Assembly (NCBI GenBank): GCA_018713665.1
Contig: DVOI01000003.1
Span: 1-9,537, forward strand
Origin: Ornithoclostridium faecigallinarum
GTDB lineage: Bacteria; Bacillota; Clostridia; Christensenellales; UBA3700
Length of the DNA: 9,537 nt
Direction: 5' to 3'
This document shows, piece by piece, positions 1 through 6,554 of this stretch (positions are counted from its first letter, which is position 1; each line of letters opens with the position of its first letter). The notes below the pieces were generated by a model. The model had not been told where the DNA came from, ran no database searches, and was given only the letters and a program-made list of their open reading frames with translations. A program made the position numbers and the translations under genes.

Positions 1-39
1 AATTTAACGTATTCCCGATAATTGTCGAAAAATTGAGTA

Positions 40-68
40 TTGACATGTCTCCGTAATTTTATTATAAT
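40..68 (+). promoter_or_regulatory. Consensus sigma-A promoter of the lipoprotein gene
   Basis: TTGACA at 40-45 and TATAAT at 63-68 are separated by exactly 17 nt, so both hexamers and the spacer match the housekeeping consensus. Transcription should start near 75, giving a leader of about 60 nt before the ATG at 137. A match this good suggests strong, largely unregulated initiation unless the leader hairpin or an unseen factor intervenes. Confidence 0.85.
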
Positions 69-82
69 GTATTTGTACAGGT

Positions 83-104
83 GATATCTTTCAGTGGAGA
101 TATC
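83..104 (+). promoter_or_regulatory. Short leader hairpin upstream of the lipoprotein gene
   Basis: GATATCT (83-89) and AGATATC (98-104) form a perfect 7-bp stem with an 8-nt loop, about 10 nt after the predicted transcription start. There is no T-run after it, so it is not a terminator. It could stabilise the 5' end of the mRNA or be an operator, because each arm contains the palindrome GATATC. Function is inferred only from position. Confidence 0.35.
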
Positions 105-136
105 GTTCTTGCTTTGCGGTTGACTTGGAGGGAAAT

Positions 137-2149
137 ATGAGAAAAATTTTTAAGAATCGACACATTATTGTTTTATTGCTTGTCGCCTTGATCGGGGCGA
201 CCTGTCTTGCGGCGTGCGGCGGAGACGAAGTTACGACGACCGTCACCTATTACGTCAACGGCAGCGTGCACGGCACGGCGAGCGTGACGACCGGGATGAC
301 CTCATCCGGGGTTGCCGATCCGACCGTTCCCGGCTACACATTCGGCGGCTGGTTCACCGACGAGGCGTGCACGGTGCCGTTTGATTTTGCCGCATATGCT
401 GCTGATGAGGGGCGCGCGGACATCTCCGTCTATGCCAAGCTGGACGCGACGTCGGGCGGAGCCGGCACAAATACCATTACATATTACGTTTTGGGTGAAG
501 TCTACGACTCGGTGACCGTCAACGGCGGCGTGCTGTCCGGGAATGTAGTCGCTCCGTCCGTTCCCGGCTACACATTCGGCGGTTGGTACACCGATCAAAA
601 CCATTCGACGCTGTTCGACATTGCCGCATATGTCAACAACGCCGCGCGCACCGATATCGCGGTATATGCGCGGATGGTTCCCGAGAGCGGTTCGGGTGTT
701 GATACGCCCGTCAATGTGACCGTGTCCTTTGACGTCAACGGCGGCCGCGGCAGTCATCCGTCCATGCAATACAATTCGGGCGACAAGCTTGCGGATTTGC
801 CCGTTCCCGAACGCGACGACCATACCTTCGCCGGCTGGCAGACCGCAGACGGAACGTTGTACGAAAACGGCAGCGTTGTGCCTGCGTACGATCTTGTTTT
901 GATTGCGCAATGGACGCCCGATCCGTCCATGGTGACGCTCATGTTCAACGGCGAGACGATAGGCACAATCGAATTGACGCAGGGCGAGGACTATGTCATC
1001 GACCCGATACCGGGATATACCCTCGTCGATTGGAAGCTGAACGGCACGGTCGTCACCGATGCGGACGGCGCAAGCATTGCGCCGTGGCAATATGTCGGCG
1101 GCGAGTACACGCTGACTGCGACCGCGAACGCGACCGTCTATCAAGTCACTTACGAGCTCGGCGGAGGAGAAAACGCCTCTTCCAATCCGGCAAGCTACTC
1201 GATCGAAGATATGGACGGCGACCTCGAAGGCGCGATCGAGCTTGCCGATCCGTCACTCGATTCGTCTTTCATCGACGCGACCTCCGCTGCGGACGGCTCA
1301 ATCGTCGTGAGGAGCAACGGCAGACAATTCCTCGGCTGGTACACCGATTCCGAGTATGTCAACCAAGTCACGGAACTCACTCTCGCCCTCGGCGACGTCA
1401 CGCTGTATGCAAAGTGGGGCGATAATACCGTGGTCACGCGAACTGTGCCGTATTTGCGCGTCGACGCGAACGGCAAGCCCGACGGACAGGGCGGATATCT
1501 GCTGTTCGGTTCCTATCCGCAGACCATCGCCGCGCAGGGTGTGACAATCAACACGGGCAGCATGGACGGCTACGGCAACTTCACCGGAAGCGACGGTTGT
1601 TTCTACCGCAGGGTGAAAGCCGCTCCGTATGCCGGATATTCGTTCTCCGACTACACCGTAATCAGAGAGGGAACGAACTATTACTTCAAGCTTGAACCGC
1701 TGCGTTGGCAAATTGTGAGCACGAGCAACGGCAGCACCTTGCTTGTGTCGGAAAAAATAATCGCGGCGACCGCATTCGGCAATAATAACGGCTACAGCGG
1801 CAGCAATTTGCGCAATTGGATGAACAATCTTTACAATTCCAACGGCGTCTTCAGCGCCGAACAGCGCGAACTGATTGCCGCGACAAATGTCAACGGCATA
1901 ACGGAGAGGATATTCGCATTGAGCGATAGCGAATATACCTCGGCGGTTACCGGGAAGAAAGCCACGACAGACTATGCGCTGGCGGTCGGAGCCGCAATGG
2001 AAAACAGGGTCGGCTATTGGTGGCTGAGGACGGCGCACAGCACCGCCGGGAACGCCAAGGTTGTGAATCCCAACGGCATCGTGTCCTTCAGCCTCGTAGG
2101 CAGCGGTAGTATCGGCGTCGCGCCGGCGTTGAACATAACATTGTATTGA
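137..2149 (+). CDS. Surface lipoprotein with InlB-type repeats and a DUF6273-like C-terminal domain
   Basis: Predicted lipid-anchored extracellular protein of 670 aa. Residues 1-27 form a lipoprotein signal peptide: basic start MRKIFKNR, hydrophobic core, lipobox LAAC with Cys27 as the acylated residue. About five InlB/Listeria-Bacteroides-type beta-grasp repeats follow, roughly residues 34-103, 113-179, 192-259, 265-334 and 335-427. Most are recognisable by PGYTFGGW or similar and a closing VYAK/AQW strand. The last ~235 residues (about 436-670) resemble DUF6273, with FGSYPQT, PLRWQIV, YWWLRTA and a terminal GVAPALNITLY. The ATG at 137 is chosen over an in-frame TTG at 125 because GGAGGG (127-132) sits 4 nt before it and the TTG would overlap that site. 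Such proteins are usually called cell-surface or adhesin-like, but no ligand or enzymatic activity is known. It should be a substrate of the Lgt encoded at 5386-6477. Repeat boundaries are approximate. Confidence 0.88.
   Translation: MRKIFKNRHIIVLLLVALIGATCLAACGGDEVTTTVTYYVNGSVHGTASVTTGMTSSGVADPTVPGYTFGGWFTDEACTVPFDFAAYAADEGRADISVYAKLDATSGGAGTNTITYYVLGEVYDSVTVNGGVLSGNVVAPSVPGYTFGGWYTDQNHSTLFDIAAYVNNAARTDIAVYARMVPESGSGVDTPVNVTVSFDVNGGRGSHPSMQYNSGDKLADLPVPERDDHTFAGWQTADGTLYENGSVVPAYDLVLIAQWTPDPSMVTLMFNGETIGTIELTQGEDYVIDPIPGYTLVDWKLNGTVVTDADGASIAPWQYVGGEYTLTATANATVYQVTYELGGGENASSNPASYSIEDMDGDLEGAIELADPSLDSSFIDATSAADGSIVVRSNGRQFLGWYTDSEYVNQVTELTLALGDVTLYAKWGDNTVVTRTVPYLRVDANGKPDGQGGYLLFGSYPQTIAAQGVTINTGSMDGYGNFTGSDGCFYRRVKAAPYAGYSFSDYTVIREGTNYYFKLEPLRWQIVSTSNGSTLLVSEKIIAATAFGNNNGYSGSNLRNWMNNLYNSNGVFSAEQRELIAATNVNGITERIFALSDSEYTSAVTGKKATTDYALAVGAAMENRVGYWWLRTAHSTAGNAKVVNPNGIVSFSLVGSGSIGVAPALNITLY
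324..594 (+). repeat. Near-identical direct repeat inside the lipoprotein gene
   Basis: The 37-nt segment at 324-360 recurs at 558-594 with only two mismatches. It encodes the TVPGYTFGGWFTD / SVPGYTFGGWYTD core of InlB-type repeats 1 and 2. The copies are 234 nt (78 codons) apart, one repeat module. Repeats 3-5 are much more diverged, so modules 1 and 2 look like the most recent duplication or are being homogenised by recombination. Confidence 0.8.
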
Positions 2150-2153
2150 CTTT

Positions 2154-2197
2154 GCAAAAACAACGGGCGCGCCGACCGGCGCGCCCGTTGTTTTTGC
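2154..2197. terminator. Bidirectional intrinsic terminator between lipoprotein gene and galT
   Basis: A perfect 20-bp inverted repeat (2154-2173 and 2178-2197) has a 4-nt GACC loop. The core is a 13-bp GC-rich stem starting CAACGGGCGCGCC, flanked by A5 on the left and T5 on the right, so it works as stem plus U-tract on either strand. It lies 5 nt after the lipoprotein stop and 18 nt after the galT stop (on the minus strand), serving both convergent genes. Confidence 0.92.
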
Positions 2198-2215
2198 GTA
2201 ATTATTGTCAAAAGC

Positions 2216-3751
2216 TCATTTGCGCTCTAAACCCAGCCCGTCCTTCATAAACTTGGCAAAAGCGGCTTGTCCCTTTTGATCGTTTTTGAAGACGGCGGTG
2301 TATTCGAGAATTTGCACGCAGGCGTCGTTGACATAGTCGGTGACCGCCTTCTTTGCCGTTTTTTCGCTCAAAGACAAGCCGTTTGCGGCAATCAAAGCCT
2401 CAATCATGCCGGCGTGTTTGTGCATGGGGTGCTCTTCGGCGGAGAGAGCGGTTTTGTCAAACTTGATTTCGCCGGTCAAATATCTCTCGACTTCGGCAAG
2501 CTCTTTCTTGAGGCGGCCGGGCAATATGAACAAGCCCATGACCTCGATGATGCCGATGCCTTCCTTTTTGATGTTGTGGAGCCGCTCCTCGGGGTGGAAG
2601 ATGCCGTAGGGGCGCCTCTCGTCCGTGCGGTTGTTGCGAAGTATCATGTCAATGATATATTCGTCGCCTTCCTTGCGTACAATCGGTGTGATTGCGTTGT
2701 GCTGTTCGGTCGTCTTGCAGATGACCTCGACCGACTCGTCCGTCCAATCGTTCCACTTTTCGAGCACAAAACTTGCGGCGGCATGGATCTGCGCCTTGTC
2801 TTTCGAGGTCAGTCTGACGACGCTGTTGTACCAATCGGCGACCGCAAATTTGACGGAGGAGAATTTGTCGCTCTTGAACTCGGCGCGAGAACCGACGCTC
2901 ATCATCGGCAGCACCTTGAGTCCGCCTTGATAGTGGTCGTGCGTGAGTATCGAGCCGCCGACGATCGGAAGCGCGGCGTTGCTGCCCATGAAATAGTGAG
3001 GGAAGAGGTCGACGAAGTCGAGCAGGCGCGCGAAGCTCTTCGGTGTGACCGACATCGGGCGGTGTTCGTCCGAAAAAGCGATTGCGTGCTCTTCGTAGTA
3101 TTGATAGGGGGAGTATTGCAGCCACCAATCTTCGCCGTCAAGGGTAATCGGTATCGTGCGGAGCGTCTGTCTCGCCGGGTGATTGAGATTGCCGGCAAAG
3201 CCGACGTTGCTCTCGCAAAGCATGCAAGCCGGATAGCCGGACTTTGGCTGCAGCTTGGCGAGCGCGATCTGCTTGGGATCCTTTTCGGGCTTGCTGAGGT
3301 TGATCGTGATGCCGATCTTGCCGAACTTGCCGGTGTGTTCCCACTTGATGTTCTTGTTGATGTCCGTCATGCGGACGTAGTCGTTCGCCTTGGAGAGCGC
3401 GAACAGCCAATCGGTCGCCGCCTTGATTCCGTCCTTAGCTTTGAGTTCGTAAAATTTGTCGGTGACGGCGGACGGAAGAGGGGTGAGAATTCCGAACATG
3501 CGCGTTTCGAAAAGGATGCGCGACGCGTCGTCCGTGATACCCTTGTCAACCGCGTATTGAACGAGCGGATCGGCTATCTCGGTCTGAAAATCGGCGTATG
3601 CCAGCGTCTCGTCCGACGGCGCGGTTTGACCGAACAGGTCGAGAAGGGTGTTGAGTTTGAGTATGCGGTCGCGCGAATCGAGGTCGAGCGCTTTTTGTGC
3701 ATAGTCGAGAAGTTGATTGATCTTTGTTCTAACTTGTTGATCGGTGAGCAT
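2216..3751 (-). CDS. galT: Galactose-1-phosphate uridylyltransferase, class II
   Basis: Leloir-pathway enzyme (UDP-glucose--hexose-1-phosphate uridylyltransferase): it transfers UMP from UDP-glucose to galactose-1-phosphate, giving UDP-galactose and glucose-1-phosphate, in the cytoplasm. At 511 aa it has the length of the Firmicutes class II family, not the ~350 aa E. coli type. Visible hallmarks are YPACMLCESNVGFAG (173-187), LQYSPYQYYEEH (211-222), FPHYFMGSNAALPIVGGS (250-267) and THDHYQGG (270-277). By analogy with the HPHxQ motif of other GalTs, His273 should be the uridylylated histidine. The start at 3751 is preferred because GAGAGGA lies about 6 nt upstream. A longer in-frame reading from a TTG at 3793 would run through the -10 box of the promoter. 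The gene is divergent from galK, which makes its substrate, and convergent with the lipoprotein gene. Confidence 0.95.
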   Translation of the reverse strand: MLTDQQVRTKINQLLDYAQKALDLDSRDRILKLNTLLDLFGQTAPSDETLAYADFQTEIADPLVQYAVDKGITDDASRILFETRMFGILTPLPSAVTDKFYELKAKDGIKAATDWLFALSKANDYVRMTDINKNIKWEHTGKFGKIGITINLSKPEKDPKQIALAKLQPKSGYPACMLCESNVGFAGNLNHPARQTLRTIPITLDGEDWWLQYSPYQYYEEHAIAFSDEHRPMSVTPKSFARLLDFVDLFPHYFMGSNAALPIVGGSILTHDHYQGGLKVLPMMSVGSRAEFKSDKFSSVKFAVADWYNSVVRLTSKDKAQIHAAASFVLEKWNDWTDESVEVICKTTEQHNAITPIVRKEGDEYIIDMILRNNRTDERRPYGIFHPEERLHNIKKEGIGIIEVMGLFILPGRLKKELAEVERYLTGEIKFDKTALSAEEHPMHKHAGMIEALIAANGLSLSEKTAKKAVTDYVNDACVQILEYTAVFKNDQKGQAAFAKFMKDGLGLERK

Positions 3752-3781
3752 TGTTGTCCTCTCGTATTGTCGATTGACTAT

Positions 3782-3810
3782 ATTATACAACAATTGTGCG
3801 CGCGTTGCAA
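3782..3810 (-). promoter_or_regulatory. galT promoter
   Basis: Read on the minus strand, TTGCAA (3805-3810) and TATAAT (3782-3787) are separated by 17 nt. Transcription should start near 3775, giving a leader of about 25 nt before the ATG at 3751. The -10 box extends into TATAATATAGTCA, identical to the promoter of the NYN gene at 8806-8841. Confidence 0.75.
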
Positions 3811-3814
3811 TTGT
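3790..3814. promoter_or_regulatory. Inverted repeat over the galT promoter, possible operator
   Basis: ACAATTG (3790-3796) and CAATTGT (3808-3814) form a 7-bp inverted repeat with an 11-nt GC-rich spacer and 18 bp between arm centres. It covers the -35 box and most of the -35/-10 spacer of galT, where a repressor would block RNA polymerase. CAATTG is itself palindromic and the region is AT-rich, so chance is a real alternative. Confidence 0.35.
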
Positions 3815-3897
3815 CTTGCGGCAAATGCCTTCGATTATCGAACAATTTCAAAAAACGTTGCGGTAAAATTTTTCAAAATTCGAAAACAAAATTATTG

Positions 3898-3947
3898 TAT
3901 TATCAATTATTATCAATTATTATCAATGTTGCAAAATTTATATCAAT
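3898..3947. repeat. 10-bp tandem repeat in the galT-galK intergenic region
   Basis: TATTATCAAT occurs three times without mismatch and without gaps at 3898-3907, 3908-3917 and 3918-3927. A fourth, imperfect copy (TTATATCAAT) at 3938-3947 keeps the 10-bp phase after skipping one unit. A period close to one DNA turn puts every copy on the same helix face. It lies between the two divergent promoters, so it may be a binding array or a bent AT-rich element. No regulator is identified. Confidence 0.7.
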
Positions 3948-4024
3948 TGTCAAAATTGCGACTCAAACTCAAAGTGTATCCTTTCAAAGCCTACGTTTCG
4001 CTGAGGCAAAAGAAGTGTTCGGCT

Positions 4025-4037
4025 CGATTCGGAATCG
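4025..4037. promoter_or_regulatory. 13-bp palindrome upstream of the galK promoter
   Basis: CGATTC (4025-4030) and GAATCG (4032-4037) are perfect reverse complements around a single central G. The site is about 30 bp upstream of the galK -35 box, where an activator or repressor dimer could bind. No matching known operator is recognised, so this is a candidate only. Confidence 0.35.
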
Positions 4038-4067
4038 GTCAATAATTTGGGCAATTGCCGATTTTGC

Positions 4068-4096
4068 TTGTATCGTCGCGGCGCGTGTGCTATAAT
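4068..4096 (+). promoter_or_regulatory. galK (galK-lgt-pncB) promoter
   Basis: TATAAT at 4091-4096 is a perfect -10 box. The best -35 at the ideal 17-nt spacing is TTGTAT (4068-4073), only half-consensus, which would suit a promoter needing an activator. Transcription should begin near 4103. A small hairpin (ATGCG 4109-4113, CGCAT 4118-4122, loop TGAG) lies just before the galK ribosome binding site. Confidence 0.7.
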
Positions 4097-4133
4097 GTTT
4101 ATAAACTGATGCGTGAGCGCATACGGAGGTATT

Positions 4134-5393
4134 ATGGCACTGACAGCAAAGCAGCTCAAGGACAGCAAGCAATTCCGCGACACCGTCGCAGCTCTCTACG
4201 GAGGCGGACTCGACTATCAGGCGGAAAGATACGCTATGCTCTACAACAAGCATACCGCCGACTTCGGCAAGGGAGGAGCGTTCTTCTCTTCGCCGGGCAG
4301 AATCGAAGTCATCGGCAATCACACCGACCACAACAACGGCAAAGTGTTGTGCGCGTCCATCAGCGTGGACAATCTCGGATGCGTGACTCCTCTCGACGGC
4401 AAGATCATCGTCGCCTCGATCGGCTATCCCGTAGTCGAGGTGAACATTGACGATCTTTTGCCCAATGCCGACGAGTACGGCAAGAGCGAGGCTCTCGTTC
4501 GCGGAGTGATCGCCTACTACAAAGAGCACGGCTACAACGTCGGTGGTTTTGCCGCGACGACGACCTCGGACGTCTTCAACGGCGCGGGCGTCAGTTCGTC
4601 TGCGAGCTTTGAATTGCTCATTTGCGAGATTCTCAACGTCATGTACAACGGCTCTTCGATCGACGCCGTCACCAAGGCGAGGGCGGCGCAGTACGCCGAG
4701 AACGTCTATTTCGGCAAGCCGTGCGGACTGCTCGATCAAAGCGCGATATCTTTGGGCGGCGTCAGCTATATCGACTTCAAGTCGATTGAGGATCTCGAGA
4801 TCGCCAACGTCGAGTGGACTTTCTCCGATCTCGACATCGTCTTGACCAACACCGGCGGCGACCACGCTGACCTCACCGATCAATATGCGTCCATTCGTTC
4901 CGAGATGGAGGACGTTGCTGCGGCTATGGGCGCCAAGACGCTCCGCGGCGTTGACGAAAGCGAATTTTGGAAGAGCATTCCTCAATTGCAGAGCAAAGTC
5001 AGCGGCAGGGCGATATTGCGCGCTATTCACTTCTTCAATGAAAACAAGAGGGTGGAAAAGGCGCTTGACGCCGTCCGTACATGCGACATCGTCAAGTTCG
5101 GCGAGATGATTGACGAGAGCGGTACAAGCTCGTACGAACTTCTTCAAAATTGCTATCCTCTCGGCGACACCGCGCAGCGAATACCGCTTGGCCTTGCAAT
5201 CGGCAAGCGTATGCCCGGCGTGCTCGCGACGCGCGTGCACGGAGGCGGATTTGCCGGGACGGTGATCGCATATGTCCGCCGCGCGGACACCGCCGCTTAC
5301 GTTGAGCGAATGAAGTCGGTGTTCGGCGACAAAAACGTGTTCGTCATCGGCGTTCGCAACAGCGGAACGAGGGCGGTGAAGCTCGATGTATAA
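4134..5393 (+). CDS. galK: Galactokinase
   Basis: GHMP-family kinase of 419 aa, the normal galactokinase length. It phosphorylates galactose with ATP to galactose-1-phosphate, the substrate of the adjacent GalT. Visible motifs: the galactokinase signature GRIEVIGNHTDHNNG (55-69), the ATP-binding loop GAGVSSSAS (150-158), LLDQSAISLGG with the likely catalytic base Asp201, and C-terminal GHMP motif HGGGFAG (369-375). The sugar-binding position usually written GEHTDY reads GNHTDH. This Glu-to-Asn form is known in clostridial homologues, so I do not treat it as inactivation, but another sugar substrate is possible. The ATG at 4134 is chosen over a GTG at 4113 because GGAGG (4125-4129) lies 4 nt before it. 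Transcribed divergently from galT. The 3' end overlaps lgt by 8 nt, implying one mRNA and coupled translation. Confidence 0.93.
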   Translation: MALTAKQLKDSKQFRDTVAALYGGGLDYQAERYAMLYNKHTADFGKGGAFFSSPGRIEVIGNHTDHNNGKVLCASISVDNLGCVTPLDGKIIVASIGYPVVEVNIDDLLPNADEYGKSEALVRGVIAYYKEHGYNVGGFAATTTSDVFNGAGVSSSASFELLICEILNVMYNGSSIDAVTKARAAQYAENVYFGKPCGLLDQSAISLGGVSYIDFKSIEDLEIANVEWTFSDLDIVLTNTGGDHADLTDQYASIRSEMEDVAAAMGAKTLRGVDESEFWKSIPQLQSKVSGRAILRAIHFFNENKRVEKALDAVRTCDIVKFGEMIDESGTSSYELLQNCYPLGDTAQRIPLGLAIGKRMPGVLATRVHGGGFAGTVIAYVRRADTAAYVERMKSVFGDKNVFVIGVRNSGTRAVKLDV

Positions 5394-6477
5394 TATTCTG
5401 CTTGCTAATATTTTCGACAGCAGTATTGCGTTTACTATCGGAAATATAACGGTCAGATGGTACGGCATCTTTGTCACATGCGGCATCGTGCTTGCGTACT
5501 TTTTGTACCTCTTCCTCTCTCACAAGAGGGGAATCGACCTCGACTTTTCGCTTGAGGCGTTCATTTGGGTGCTGTTGTGTGCAGTGATTTGCTGCCGTCT
5601 TTTCTATGTGCTGCCGCGCGAAGAATACTATCCGATAGACAGTTGGGACGCATTCGTTCGCTTTTGGGACATCACAAAGGGCGGATTGACGATTGTCGGC
5701 GGTATATTCGGCGGCGCGCTCGGTTTGTTGTTCTGCTGTCTGCGCAACGGCAAATATTCTTATGCAAAGATCGCCGACTGCGTCGTGCTTTGCGTGCTCG
5801 TCGGTCAGATTGTCGGCAGATGGGGCAACTATGCCAACCAAGAGTTGTACGGTCAGGTCGTCACGAATCCGGCGTTCCAAAAGTGGCCGTTTGCCGTGTT
5901 TATCGACAGGACGGGACAGTGGCACCAAGCGCTGTACATCTATGAGGGCGTGCTCAATCTGATCGGTTTGGTGATCGGGCTTGTGCTCTTTTTCAAGTAC
6001 AAGAAGCTGCGCAATTTCACCATCTCGGTGTACTACATCTTTTGGTACGGTGTGGTCAGGGGCACGCTCGAATTCTTCAAGATCGAGCACGTCACATTCC
6101 CCGGGACCGAGATCGGCGTGATACAGGTGATCTGCTATTGTGCGGCGCTCGTTGCAGTGGTCGTGATGGTGCTCAATCAAAGGGGCGTCGTGCGCTTTCA
6201 GAGCAAGTGCTTCACCGTCGACGGCGACCTGTTCAAGCCGACGGTCGTCCCCGACGACTATCTCGAGCGCAGGGAAGAGTATCTGCGCGACGGCATCCAG
6301 GGCAGTTCGTTCGCGGGGGTCGGCAAGCCGAGAGTGGGCGCCTATCCCGAAAAGATCGTCCCGACGCGCGTGCCCGAGGACTATCTCAAACGCAGGGAAT
6401 ACTATTTAGAGCACGGCATCCCGGGCACGTCGTTCTACGGTGTGGACAGGGACCGCCACGGCGCGAAGGCGGAATGA
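5386..6477 (+). CDS. lgt: Prolipoprotein diacylglyceryl transferase with an unusual repeated C-terminal extension
   Basis: Membrane enzyme that moves diacylglycerol from phosphatidylglycerol to the lipobox cysteine of prolipoproteins, the first step of lipoprotein maturation. The family core spans about residues 1-266: several hydrophobic helices, VRWYGIF (23-29, Tyr26), the signature GRWGNYANQELYG (144-156) with the essential Arg145, Asn148 and Glu153, LYIYE (183-187), and RGTLEFFK (225-232). The loop often seen as HGG or YGG reads VGG at 104-106, a substitution worth noting. Total length is 363 aa, against about 250-300 aa usual. The extra tail (about 267-363) is hydrophilic and contains two copies of a 25-residue unit (288-312, 329-353). 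By family topology it should be cytoplasmic. The ATG lies inside the end of galK. GGTGA (5375-5379) can serve as ribosome binding site, and translation is probably coupled. Core assignment is firm; the role of the tail is unknown. Confidence 0.93.
   Translation: MYNILLANIFDSSIAFTIGNITVRWYGIFVTCGIVLAYFLYLFLSHKRGIDLDFSLEAFIWVLLCAVICCRLFYVLPREEYYPIDSWDAFVRFWDITKGGLTIVGGIFGGALGLLFCCLRNGKYSYAKIADCVVLCVLVGQIVGRWGNYANQELYGQVVTNPAFQKWPFAVFIDRTGQWHQALYIYEGVLNLIGLVIGLVLFFKYKKLRNFTISVYYIFWYGVVRGTLEFFKIEHVTFPGTEIGVIQVICYCAALVAVVVMVLNQRGVVRFQSKCFTVDGDLFKPTVVPDDYLERREEYLRDGIQGSSFAGVGKPRVGAYPEKIVPTRVPEDYLKRREYYLEHGIPGTSFYGVDRDRHGAKAE
6247..6444 (+). repeat. Two-copy coding repeat in the Lgt C-terminal tail
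   Basis: The segments encoding Lgt residues 288-312 and 329-353 are 41 residues (123 nt) apart and agree at 17 of 25 positions. The shared pattern is VPxDYLxRRExYL followed by GIxGxSFxGV, with PT before the first Val in both. Nucleotide identity is visibly lower than protein identity, so the duplication is old and the amino-acid pattern appears to be conserved. I recognise no named domain. Confidence 0.8.
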
Positions 6478-6554
6478 CGACGGCAGCCATGGGCGCCGAT
6501 CGAGGCAAGGAGACGGACGACCGCTCCGCTTACAAACGACAACAAGGATAAAAA

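Larger units (their letters stand above)
3752..4133. other. Divergent galT-galK control region without a gene
   Basis: This 382-nt AT-rich interval has no credible gene. It holds the galT promoter at its left end, the galK promoter at its right end, three perfect 10-bp tandem repeats near 3898-3927, and a 13-bp palindrome at 4025-4037. The short open frames crossing it lack ribosome binding sites and protein-like composition. Joint control of the two gal genes from this interval is inferred from the arrangement. Confidence 0.7.

Noticed and set aside
2267..4045. A 592-codon open frame on the plus strand, antisense to galT and longer than galT itself
   Set aside because: Its translation has no recognisable domain, it lacks a ribosome binding site and runs on through the AT-rich control region. 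It mirrors galT, whose motifs are unmistakable, so it is a by-product of GC-biased codon use.
4109..4122. Riboswitch in the galK leader
   Set aside because: The leader is about 30 nt and only one 5-bp hairpin is present, too small for any aptamer class I know.
3984..5486. A 500-codon open frame on the minus strand opposite galK
   Set aside because: Rich in Val, Ala, Arg and Asp in the manner of antisense frames, with no domain. It crosses the galK promoter and the lgt start. galK is clearly the real gene.
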